From contig CAJXLH010000196.1 in NCBI GenBank assembly GCA_913055925.1, positions 1 through 5,681 on the forward strand: DNA of 5,681 nt. Direction: 5' to 3'. The notes beneath the pieces are model-generated. The model was not told where the DNA came from and did no database searches. It saw only the letters and a list, made by a program, of their open reading frames with translations. Both the position numbers and the translations under genes were made by a program. Within the stretch, counting starts at the first letter, position 1. Each line of letters starts with the position of its first letter. This DNA comes from an uncultured Maritalea sp. GTDB taxonomy: Bacteria > Pseudomonadota > Alphaproteobacteria > Rhizobiales > Devosiaceae. This document shows, piece after piece, positions 1 to 5,681 of this stretch.

Positions 1-2
1 AT

Positions 3-794
3 CTCGACCGGGCATTGGGATTTTACAAAACGACTGCCTACGACCTTTCCTCACACATTGTGTTTAAAGGTGCCGATTTTACGCGTGTTGATTTGCAAAC
101 GTCGCTGGGCAACACAAATGTTGCGTCCATCGCGACCAATCCGGTTCCGAATGGGCGCTTAATGTCGGCGGCGACCAATGATTTGGGGACGTTGCTGCGC
201 TTTATTGGATTGTACTCACGACTTCTGAACGGTGAAGCCAGTTTGGCGTTGACGATCGACACGAAGGACAAGCGCAACTCCGGTGAGTTTAAGCTCACGG
301 ATTTCTCATTGGTTGACGAAGACAAGGTGGCGCAGGTTCTAGGCAATCACCGTGATTCCCGTGAATTGATCGAACGCGGCAATCGCGTGAATTTCAGAGA
401 AGCCCATTTGAAGTTTAGCCGACAGGGCGAAGTGATTACAGTTGAAGAATCCTCGCTTGATGGTGGCACCATCGGCGGCACGTTGCGTGGTGCAATTTAC
501 ACAAACTCGCGGCAATATGACCTTGTTGGCACATATATCCCGCTGTTTGGGTTGAACAATATCTTCCAAAAGCTGCCGTTGCTCGGCCGTATTTTGGGCG
601 GCCGAGATGGTGAGGGGTTGATTGGCGTAACGTTTGCTATTCGGGGTGAGCTCGACAACCCGCAATTTGCGATCAATCCGGCGTCCATTCTGGCACCTGG
701 TGTCTTCAGGCAATTGTTTGAATTCCGAGCGCAACGCGGAGATGAAGCCGCGAAGAAAGCGCTCGAAGCTGTCGACGCAGGACAAACAAACTAA
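3..794 (+). CDS. AsmA/YhdP-like envelope protein, C-terminal part (5' end outside window)
   Basis: The reading frame is open to the left edge, so the first visible codons are internal; a TTG at 15 is not a convincing start. About 263 residues are visible, ending at a TAA at 792-794. The segment has the alternating beta-strand, Gly/Asn-rich texture of the AsmA-like C-terminal region (DUF3971/YhdP group). Its ending resembles alphaproteobacterial members: GTYIPLFGLNN, then KLPLLGRILGG, an EGLIGVTFAIRG strand, and NPASILAPG shortly before the end. Members of this superfamily are large inner-membrane-anchored proteins reaching into the periplasm, and several take part in lipid transport to, or homeostasis of, the outer membrane. 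The N-terminal membrane anchor would lie upstream and cannot be checked here. The gene converges on tyrS, with a terminator hairpin between them. The superfamily call is fairly firm; the substrate and exact subfamily are not determined. Confidence 0.8.
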   Translation, partial: LDRALGFYKTTAYDLSSHIVFKGADFTRVDLQTSLGNTNVASIATNPVPNGRLMSAATNDLGTLLRFIGLYSRLLNGEASLALTIDTKDKRNSGEFKLTDFSLVDEDKVAQVLGNHRDSRELIERGNRVNFREAHLKFSRQGEVITVEESSLDGGTIGGTLRGAIYTNSRQYDLVGTYIPLFGLNNIFQKLPLLGRILGGRDGEGLIGVTFAIRGELDNPQFAINPASILAPGVFRQLFEFRAQRGDEAAKKALEAVDAGQTN

Positions 795-795
795 A

Positions 796-821
796 AAAGG
801 CGGGCCTTTCGACCCGCCTTT
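796..821. terminator. Rho-independent terminator between convergent genes
   Basis: A perfect 9-bp inverted repeat, AAAGGCGGG / CCCGCCTTT, encloses an 8-base loop. It lies 1 bp after the AsmA-like stop and 22 bp beyond the tyrS stop. Read on the minus strand the stem is followed by an unbroken run of T residues (the A run at 793-798), which is the classic form and ends tyrS transcription. Read on the plus strand the stem ends in CCTTTAAAATA, a weaker tail, so plus-strand termination is plausible but likely less efficient. Confidence 0.88.
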
Positions 822-843
822 AAAATACTCGATTTGTTACCGT

Positions 844-2094
844 TTATTCTGGCTGCAACAGAATGTGACGCTTCTTGCCAGCCGACAATTTGATCACACC
901 TTCTGACAAAAGGTCGGCTTCTGAAATCGATGCGCGTTCGTCTTCGACTTTGTTGTCGTTGAGCTTCAATGCGCCCGATTTGATCAAACGGCGTGCTTCG
1001 CCATTGGATCCCGCAAGTCCTGCGAGTACGGCAGCGTTTAGCACACCAATACCAGCTTGAAGGTCTGACTTGGATACTGCAACTGTCGGCAATGAAAGAT
1101 CGATTGCACCTTCTTCAAATGTTTGACGAGCGGTTTCTGCAGCTTCTTCTGCGGCCTGTTGGCCGTGAATGAGTGCTGTTGCCGCTGTTGCAAGTGTCTT
1201 TTTGACTTCGTTGAGTTCGTTGCCTTCAAGGCCCTCCCAACGTGCGATCTCGTCGAGCGGCATGGTTGTGAACATGCGCGCGAATTTTGCGACGTCAGCA
1301 TCACCCGTATTCCGCCAGAACTGCCAGTAGTCGTAGACAGAGTACATCTCTGATCGTAGCCAAATCGCGCCAGACACTGATTTGCCCATTTTTGAGCCAT
1401 CAGACTTCGTGATCAGAGGCGTCGTTACTGCATAGCATTCAGCGCCGTTGAGCTTGCGTGACAAGTCAACGCCAGAGATGATGTTGCCCCACTGGTCTGA
1501 GCCGCCCATTTGCAAAGTACAGCCATAGCGACGGTTCAATTCCGCAAAGTCATAGCCTTGCAAGATCATGTAATTGAACTCGAGGAAGCTCAAAGACTGT
1601 TCTCTGTCCAGACGTTGCTTAACCGACTCGCGAGTGAGCATTTGGTTGATGGAGATCTTTGAACCGACTTCACGAAGGAACTCGACATAGTTCAACTTCA
1701 TCAGCCATTCGGCATTATCAAGCATTGTAGCGTCGGTTTCGCCGTCACCAAATTGCAAAAGGCCATCAAAGATGCCGCGAATATTGGCTTTGTTGTCCTC
1801 GATGATTTCAGGTGTCATCATTTGGCGCATCTCATCTTTGCCAGATGGATCGCCAACCATAGATGTACCGCCGCCCATCAAAACGAGGGGCTTGTTGCCG
1901 GTTTTCTGAAGCCAATAGAGCAGCATGATTTGCACGAGGTTACCCACGTGCAAACTCTTCGCTGTCGCGTCGAAGCCGATATAACCTGTGACCGGACCTT
2001 CACACAGTTTCTTGTCGAGCGCATCTGCATCAGAAAGCTGATACAAGAAGCCCCGTTCATCAAGAGTGCGCAAAAAGTCGGATTTGTAGGTCAT
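844..2094 (-). CDS. tyrS: Tyrosyl-tRNA synthetase (TyrRS), class I aminoacyl-tRNA synthetase
   Basis: This cytoplasmic enzyme charges tRNA-Tyr with tyrosine using ATP. The 416-residue product is full length for bacterial TyrRS. The catalytic Rossmann domain carries the HIGH-type signature as SLHVGN (residues 47-52) within YIGFDATAKS. It is followed by GGGTSMVGDPSGK (74-86), the tyrosine-site helix YMILQGYD (175-182), GGSDQWGNI (197-205), and a KMSKS-type loop written KMGKS (235-239). The C-terminal part, roughly 350-410, is an S4 RNA-binding domain (GSNGEARRLIKSG, then ALKLNDNKV) that grips the tRNA. The ATG start is supported by AAGGA 8 nt upstream (2103-2107). It lies 61 bp after the hydrolase gene on the same strand and is probably co-transcribed with it, ending at the hairpin at 796-821. 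Nothing is missing or odd. No T-box or other leader riboswitch is visible upstream. Confidence 0.97.
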   Translation of the reverse strand: MTYKSDFLRTLDERGFLYQLSDADALDKKLCEGPVTGYIGFDATAKSLHVGNLVQIMLLYWLQKTGNKPLVLMGGGTSMVGDPSGKDEMRQMMTPEIIEDNKANIRGIFDGLLQFGDGETDATMLDNAEWLMKLNYVEFLREVGSKISINQMLTRESVKQRLDREQSLSFLEFNYMILQGYDFAELNRRYGCTLQMGGSDQWGNIISGVDLSRKLNGAECYAVTTPLITKSDGSKMGKSVSGAIWLRSEMYSVYDYWQFWRNTGDADVAKFARMFTTMPLDEIARWEGLEGNELNEVKKTLATAATALIHGQQAAEEAAETARQTFEEGAIDLSLPTVAVSKSDLQAGIGVLNAAVLAGLAGSNGEARRLIKSGALKLNDNKVEDERASISEADLLSEGVIKLSAGKKRHILLQPE

Positions 2095-2127
2095 ATTGCT
2101 TTTCCTTTTATTGAGTTGACCTATGGC

Positions 2128-2144
2128 TTGGGCACTTGGCCCAA
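2128..2144 (-). other. Small intergenic hairpin ahead of tyrS
   Basis: In the 61-bp gap between the hydrolase stop and the tyrS start there is a perfect 6-bp inverted repeat, TTGGGC / GCCCAA, with a 5-base loop. No T run follows it on the minus strand, so it does not have the form of an intrinsic terminator. It could be an mRNA processing or stability element in a hydrolase-tyrS transcript, or simply chance. No clear promoter for tyrS alone is visible in the gap. Confidence 0.35.
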
Positions 2145-2155
2145 ACCCTTAAGAA

Positions 2156-2818
2156 CTAGCGGCCACCGCCAGCTGCGATATCAGCGCGACGGCGGTCAAG
2201 ATATTCCGCACAGCGTTCTGTGAGCTCGTCTGTCTTGTCTTGGAAGAAGTGGTTCGCTCCTTCCACAATCTGCTGTTCGATTGTGATGCCTTTTTGAGTC
2301 TGAAGCTTGTCCACAAGCTTTTGAACTGATTCAGGTGGCGCAACGCGGTCTTCTTCACCATGGATGATCAGACCCGATGACGGACAAGGTGCCAAAAATG
2401 AGAAATCATAAAGGTTCTCTGGCGGTGCGACTGAGATAAAGCCTTCAACCTCTGGGCGACGCATCAAAAGCTGCATGCCAATCCAAGCGCCGAATGAGAA
2501 GCCGGCGATCCAAACGCCTGGGCTTTCGCGGTTCAATGTTTGCAACCAATCAAGAGCTGCTGCTGCATCTGATAGTTCACCAACGCCGTGATCGAAAGTG
2601 CCTTGAGAACGGCCCACGCCACGTGAGTTAAAACGAAGCACAGAAAAGCCACGCTCAACAAACATGTAAAACAGATTGTAGACAATCTGATTGTTCATGG
2701 TGCCGCCAAATTCTGGGTGAGGGTGCAACAGAATCGCAACCGGTGCATTTTGCTCTTTTGATTGTTGGTAACGACCTTCGAGGCGACCGGATGGGCCATT
2801 GAAAAATACTTCAGGCAT
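2156..2818 (-). CDS. Alpha/beta hydrolase of the COG2945 type
   Basis: This is a 220-residue cytoplasmic protein with no signal peptide or membrane segment. It has the alpha/beta hydrolase fold. An early LLHPHPEFGGTMNN stretch (30-43) is characteristic of the COG2945 group. Next comes FNSRGVGRSQG (63-73), a nucleophile elbow GFSFG with Ser108, the acid in HGEEDRVAPP (Asp157), and the catalytic His190 in GANHFF. The Ser-Asp-His triad is therefore complete and the enzyme should be active, probably on an ester or similar bond, but the natural substrate is unknown. The ATG at 2818 is chosen because AGAAGG sits 6 nt upstream. A longer reading from 2968 would add 50 basic, non-homologous-looking residues across the iron-response palindrome. 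The gene is divergent from the suf operon and upstream of tyrS on the same strand. In many Hyphomicrobiales, as I recall, a hydrolase of this type sits beside suf genes; a role in Fe-S metabolism is not demonstrated. Confidence 0.9.
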   Translation of the reverse strand: MPEVFFNGPSGRLEGRYQQSKEQNAPVAILLHPHPEFGGTMNNQIVYNLFYMFVERGFSVLRFNSRGVGRSQGTFDHGVGELSDAAAALDWLQTLNRESPGVWIAGFSFGAWIGMQLLMRRPEVEGFISVAPPENLYDFSFLAPCPSSGLIIHGEEDRVAPPESVQKLVDKLQTQKGITIEQQIVEGANHFFQDKTDELTERCAEYLDRRRADIAAGGGR

Positions 2819-2824
2819 ATTTGA

Positions 2825-2830
2825 CCTTCT
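2825..2830 (-). promoter_or_regulatory. Ribosome binding site deciding the hydrolase start
   Basis: On the minus strand AGAAGG lies 6 nt before the ATG at 2818. It supports the 220-residue form over the open frame that continues upstream to 2968. Confidence 0.75.
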
Positions 2831-2951
2831 TTTACGCTTATTTTGGCGTCTTTGCTTTTTTGCAACTAATCCGCAAAGAGTTGCGTTGGATTGGGTGCGA
2901 AAAAGGTTGACGAATGGTTGCGTGCTTCCTAAAACGTGAGGGCAAAAAACC

Positions 2952-2972
2952 AGTTTAGAATTATTCAAAACT
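2952..2972. promoter_or_regulatory. Irr-type iron-response operator (ICE-like box)
   Basis: The 17-bp core TTTAGAATTATTCAAAA closely matches the Irr/ICE pattern as I recall it (TTTAGAA-N3-TTCTAAA), with one mismatch in the right arm. Extended to 21 bp it is a palindrome around position 2962, with nine of ten arm pairs matching. Irr is a Fur-family regulator of Hyphomicrobiales and related alphaproteobacteria that responds to haem/iron status, and suf operons are among its known or predicted targets. The box is centred about 124 bp before the desulfurase ATG and about 144 bp before the hydrolase ATG, so it could act on either direction. The identification rests on sequence resemblance only. 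Confidence 0.68.
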
Positions 2973-2982
2973 AGTTTCTTGG

Positions 2983-3070
2983 GTCCAATTAGTCCAACTT
3001 GAGCGATCCTTTTACCTATTTAGGCGCCGAAATTTCAAGAACTGATTGGCCAAAACGACCAATTGAGCGA
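2983..3070. repeat. CCAA-type short repeats in the suf leader region
   Basis: GTCCAATT (2983-2990) is followed 9 bp later by GTCCAACTT (2992-3000). The second copy extends to GTCCAACTTGAGCGA (2992-3006), which recurs with one base missing and one or two changes as GACCAATTGAGCGA (3057-3070). The last copy also forms an inverted pair, ATTGG (3045-3049) with CCAAT (3059-3063), whose centres are 14 bp apart. The elements are short and could be operator half-sites or chance. Confidence 0.35.
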
Positions 3071-3085
3071 GCGAAAATCGAATAA

Positions 3086-4240
3086 ATGGCTAACAAAGTC
3101 ACATATTTGGACCATCACGCCTCTGCGCCGCTGCTTCCAGTCGCGCGCGATGCGATGATGGAAATGCTCGATATTGTCGGAAATCCGTCGTCTGTTCACG
3201 GAAACGGCCGTAAGCTTCGCGCTGCAATTGAAACTGCGAGAGATAAAATTGCGCTTGCAGTTGGCACGGCGCGAGGACGCGTTGTGTTTACCGGGTCTGC
3301 AACAGAAGCCCTAACACAAACGATTGTTGGCGGCGTAGCGGCACAAGGCGTTGACCATGTGCTTTACGGCGCGGGCGAACATATGGCCGTTATTCGCGCT
3401 GTCGAGGCGACCGGAATCGCAACTTCGCCAATCCCGATGAACGTCAATGGCGCCTATGATTTGGATGCTCTGGCAAAACTGATTGCTGACCAAAGTGCCA
3501 ATGACAAACGGTTGATGGTCGTTGTTCAGCAGGTGAACAACGAAACAGGCGTTGTTCAACCGATAAGCGACATTGAACGGCTGATTTTTGAAACCAAACA
3601 TGTGCTGGTTTTGGATGCTGTACAGGGCTTTGGGAAAGTTCCATTTTTCTTTGACCCGTCTCGCGTCGATATGATGGCGATTTCTGCGCACAAAATTGGC
3701 GGTCCGGTAGGCGTTGGCGCGCTTATTTTGAAACCGTCTATGGATAGTGCAAAGCTCATTCCTGGGGGCGGCCAAGAACAGGGACGTCGTGGTGGAACCG
3801 AAAGTGCAGCGTTGATTGCTGGTTTTGGTGTGGCTGCGGAAGCCGCAAAGAAGAATTTTGATGTTTTGGCTGAGCGCAAATTGTTGCAGCACGCTGAAGC
3901 AGAACTCAAAAATATCTGGGATGAAATTGAAGTGTTCGGACGGGGTGCTGAGCGCACGGGAACAGCACTTTGTTTCGCAATTCCTGGATTGAAAAATAAC
4001 ATTAGCATGATCAATTATGATCTTGAAAATGTGGCTCTTTCGGCAGGTTCGGCCTGTTCGTCGGGCAAAGTTTCTCGTTCGCATGTCTTGATGGCCATGG
4101 GTATTGACCAATCTATGGTGGACAGTGCGCTCAGAGTAAGCGTGGGGTGGGACTCCACAAGGGATGACATTGAGAGATTTTTGGCGGTGACGAAGAAAAT
4201 CGTTGATCGCCACCAATCGAAAAGCGGTGCAGCTGCGTAA
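3086..4240 (+). CDS. Group I (IscS/NifS-like) cysteine desulfurase of the suf operon
   Basis: This PLP-dependent enzyme converts L-cysteine to alanine and carries the released sulfur as a persulfide for Fe-S cluster building. The 384-residue product has the full fold-type I aminotransferase (class V) layout. An N-terminal YLDHHASAP (7-15) and NPSSVHGNG (33-41) come first, followed by the PLP-stacking His99, NNETGV (151-156), DAVQ with Asp177 and Gln180, and SAHK with the Schiff-base Lys203. GGGQEQGRRGGTES (227-240) comes next, then the catalytic loop SAGSACSSG with Cys324. Cofactor and catalytic residues are all present. The tail after RFLAVTKKI is short and lacks the C-terminal segment that E. 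coli IscS uses to contact IscU, which fits delivery to a SUF scaffold instead. The ATG at 3086 is preceded directly by an in-frame TAA, so no longer form exists; its Shine-Dalgarno is weak. sufB follows after 31 bp. A second, SufS-type desulfurase may lie downstream, outside the window. Confidence 0.92.
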   Translation: MANKVTYLDHHASAPLLPVARDAMMEMLDIVGNPSSVHGNGRKLRAAIETARDKIALAVGTARGRVVFTGSATEALTQTIVGGVAAQGVDHVLYGAGEHMAVIRAVEATGIATSPIPMNVNGAYDLDALAKLIADQSANDKRLMVVVQQVNNETGVVQPISDIERLIFETKHVLVLDAVQGFGKVPFFFDPSRVDMMAISAHKIGGPVGVGALILKPSMDSAKLIPGGGQEQGRRGGTESAALIAGFGVAAEAAKKNFDVLAERKLLQHAEAELKNIWDEIEVFGRGAERTGTALCFAIPGLKNNISMINYDLENVALSAGSACSSGKVSRSHVLMAMGIDQSMVDSALRVSVGWDSTRDDIERFLAVTKKIVDRHQSKSGAAA

Positions 4241-4259
4241 AGCAGTTTGAAAGCTAAGT

Positions 4260-4264
4260 AGGAG
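4260..4264 (+). promoter_or_regulatory. Strong Shine-Dalgarno of sufB
   Basis: AGGAG lies 7 nt before the ATG at 4272 in the 31-bp gap after the desulfurase stop. It fixes the sufB start and contrasts with the weak site in front of the desulfurase gene. Confidence 0.8.
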
Positions 4265-4271
4265 CATTTGA

Positions 4272-5681
4272 ATGCCAGCGGTTCAGGAAACCATCGATCA
4301 GGTTAAAGAGATCGAGGTCGACAAATATAAGTACGGTTTTAAGACCGACATCGAAATGGAAATGGCCCCAAAAGGCCTAAACGAAGATATTGTTCGTTTC
4401 ATTTCGGCCAAGAAGGATGAGCCAGAGTGGATGCTCGAGTGGCGTCTTGAAGCGTTTCGTCGTTGGCAGCAAATGGAAGAGCCAACATGGGCGCGGGTTG
4501 ATTATCCAGAAATCGACTTCCAAGACCTTTATTACTATGCAGCACCAAAATCGACACCAGGCCCGAAAAGCCTTGATGAAGTTGATCCAGAATTGCTGCG
4601 CACGTACGAAAAGCTTGGCATTCCGTTGCAAGAGCAGGCGGTGCTGGCAGGCGTTGAAGGCGCAAAAGTCGCTGTGGATGCGGTGTTTGACAGTGTTTCT
4701 GTTGTCACAACATTCCGCGATGAACTGGCGAAGCACGGTGTGATCTTCTGCTCAATCTCAGAAGCAGTAAAAGAGTACCCAGAGCTTGTTAAAAAGTACC
4801 TTGGTTCAGTAGTTCCAAGCACCGATAACTTTTATGCAACGCTAAATAGTGCCGTTTTCTCAGATGGTTCGTTTGTTTACATCCCAAAAGGCGTTCGTTG
4901 CCCAATGGAGTTGTCGACTTACTTCCGTATCAATGAAGAAAAGACCGGCCAGTTTGAACGTACACTGATTGTGGCTGAAGAGGGCTCTTATGTGAGCTAT
5001 CTTGAAGGTTGTACGGCGCCGATGCGCGACGAGAACCAGTTGCACGCAGCGGTGGTTGAGTTGGTGGCGTTGGACGACGCTGAAATCAAATATTCAACAG
5101 TTCAAAACTGGTACCCAGGCGACAAAGACGGCAAGGGCGGCATTTATAACTTTGTGACCAAGCGTGGTGACTGTCGTGGCAAAAACTCTAAGATTTCTTG
5201 GACACAGGTTGAAACTGGTTCTGCAGTGACTTGGAAGTATCCAAGCTGCATTTTGCGCGGTGACAATTCTGTCGGCGAGTTTTACTCGATTGCGATTTCA
5301 AATGGTCACCAGCAAGTCGATAGCGGCACGAAGATGATCCACCTTGGCAAGAACACATCTAGCCGGATCATCTCTAAAGGTATTTCGGCGGGTGTTTCTC
5401 AAAACACTTACCGCGGACAGGTTTCTGCCCATGCGAAAGCCACTGGTGCACGTAACTTCACCCAGTGTGACAGCCTTTTGATTGGTGATCGCTGTGGTGC
5501 GCACACGGTGCCTTACATCGAAAGCAAGAACTCTTCAGCTGTGTTTGAACACGAGGCGACAACATCTAAGATTTCTGATGATCAGATGTTCTATTGCCAA
5601 CAGCGTGGGCTCAACGAAGAAGAGGCGGTCGCCTTGATCGTGAATGGCTTTGTGCGCGACGTACTTCAGCAGGTGCCAATG
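4272..5681 (+). CDS. sufB: SufB, Fe-S cluster assembly scaffold subunit (3' end outside window)
   Basis: SufB is the core of the cytoplasmic SufBC2D scaffold, where sulfur, iron and electrons meet to form a nascent Fe-S cluster. The frame is open without interruption from 4272 to the right edge, giving 470 residues. Family members are about 490 long, so only some 20 C-terminal residues should be missing. The N-terminal domain includes PEWMLEWRLEAFRRW, and the beta-helix core contains YIPKGVRCPMELSTYFRIN, LEGCTAP (Cys247) and QNWYPGDKDGKGGIYNFVTKR. The cluster-building region holds NFTQCDS with Cys399, matching E. coli Cys405, and FEHEATTSKISDDQ with His427-Glu428, matching E. coli His433-Glu434. 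These are the residues implicated at the SufB-SufD interface. No N-terminal CxxCxxxC motif is present. The gene follows the desulfurase by 31 bp and is surely in the same operon. The call is firm. Confidence 0.97.
   Translation, partial: MPAVQETIDQVKEIEVDKYKYGFKTDIEMEMAPKGLNEDIVRFISAKKDEPEWMLEWRLEAFRRWQQMEEPTWARVDYPEIDFQDLYYYAAPKSTPGPKSLDEVDPELLRTYEKLGIPLQEQAVLAGVEGAKVAVDAVFDSVSVVTTFRDELAKHGVIFCSISEAVKEYPELVKKYLGSVVPSTDNFYATLNSAVFSDGSFVYIPKGVRCPMELSTYFRINEEKTGQFERTLIVAEEGSYVSYLEGCTAPMRDENQLHAAVVELVALDDAEIKYSTVQNWYPGDKDGKGGIYNFVTKRGDCRGKNSKISWTQVETGSAVTWKYPSCILRGDNSVGEFYSIAISNGHQQVDSGTKMIHLGKNTSSRIISKGISAGVSQNTYRGQVSAHAKATGARNFTQCDSLLIGDRCGAHTVPYIESKNSSAVFEHEATTSKISDDQMFYCQQRGLNEEEAVALIVNGFVRDVLQQVPM

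Larger units (their letters stand above)
2819..3085. promoter_or_regulatory. Divergent control region between the hydrolase and the suf operon
   Basis: This 267-bp non-coding stretch separates two divergently transcribed units and is noticeably richer in A/T runs than the flanking genes. It contains the Irr-like palindrome (2952-2972) and a set of CCAA-type repeats (2983-3070). It must hold at least one promoter for each direction, but I could not find a convincing -35/-10 pair for suf. For the minus strand, TTGGAC (2983-2988) and AATAAT (2960-2965) are 17 bp apart. The AATAAT falls inside the palindrome, but the -35 match is poor. No RirA-type IRO box (TGA-N9-TCA) and no IscR-type site was seen. 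Confidence 0.7.

Noticed and set aside
339..785. A 148-codon minus-strand open frame opposite the AsmA-like gene
   Set aside because: The plus-strand frame has clear AsmA-like C-terminal features and ends next to a terminator. The antisense product shows no recognisable motif.
1753..2223. A 156-codon open frame on the plus strand opposite the start of tyrS
   Set aside because: It runs across the tyrS start, the intergenic gap and the end of the hydrolase gene, and its product has no family motifs. It is a shadow of the real genes.
2819..2968. A 50-residue N-terminal extension of the hydrolase from an ATG at 2968
   Set aside because: The added residues are basic and unstructured-looking and would cover part of the Irr-like palindrome. 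The internal ATG at 2818 has a well-placed AGAAGG, and the family sequence begins there.
2979..3022. A sigma-70 type promoter for suf, for example TTGAGC (2999-3004) with TATTTA (3017-3022)
   Set aside because: The spacer is only 12 bp, too short for a working -35/-10 pair. Other combinations in the region had poor matches.
2819..3085. RirA-type IRO box (TGA-N9-TCA) or IscR site ahead of suf
   Set aside because: I checked the TGA occurrences and the main TCA occurrences on the plus strand, and none has the partner at the right spacing. No IscR-type palindrome was visible.
3311..4267. A 318-codon open frame on the minus strand opposite the desulfurase gene
   Set aside because: The desulfurase on the plus strand has every family motif over its whole length. 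The antisense product is rich in His, Cys, Arg and Asn with no recognisable domain, as expected for a shadow frame.
4377..4822. Overlapping open frames on both strands inside the sufB N-terminal region
   Set aside because: sufB is continuous and strongly recognisable through this stretch, and the alternative products lack any family resemblance.
1..5681. A previously undescribed defence, mobile or secretion system
   Set aside because: All five coding regions belong to known chromosomal families, and there are no transposase, integrase, toxin, phage or CRISPR-like signatures. Composition also looks even across the genes.

Overview
The window looks like ordinary chromosome from an alphaproteobacterium, most likely of the Hyphomicrobiales (Rhizobiales). 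Three things suggest this: the alphaproteobacterial style of the SufB and TyrRS proteins, a group I cysteine desulfurase placed directly before sufB, and a near-perfect Irr-type (ICE-like) iron-response palindrome ahead of the suf genes. Base composition looks balanced rather than very GC-rich, which would fit a marine member of the order, but species cannot be read from this sequence.

Layout. Positions 3-794 (+) hold the C-terminal end of an AsmA/YhdP-like envelope protein whose start lies outside the window. A strong hairpin at 796-821 separates it from the convergent tyrS. On the minus strand an alpha/beta hydrolase of the COG2945 type (2156-2818) is followed after 61 bp by tyrosyl-tRNA synthetase (844-2094), so the two probably share a transcript. 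The 267-bp region 2819-3085 is a divergent control region carrying the Irr-like palindrome and several CCAA-type repeats. On the plus strand a group I cysteine desulfurase (3086-4240) and sufB (from 4272, running off the right edge with about 20 codons missing) begin a SUF iron-sulfur cluster assembly operon. sufC, sufD and other suf genes would be expected beyond the edge.

How the genes work together. The desulfurase takes sulfur from cysteine, and SufB is the scaffold subunit on which the Fe-S cluster is built. The likely logic is that Irr, a haem/iron-status regulator of the Fur family, adjusts cluster assembly to iron supply. tyrS and the AsmA-like gene are housekeeping neighbours with no evident link to Fe-S assembly. 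The hydrolase is divergent from suf and may share its control region. I found no mobile element, CRISPR array, RNA gene or clearly new system. The region most worth a second look is the divergent control region.
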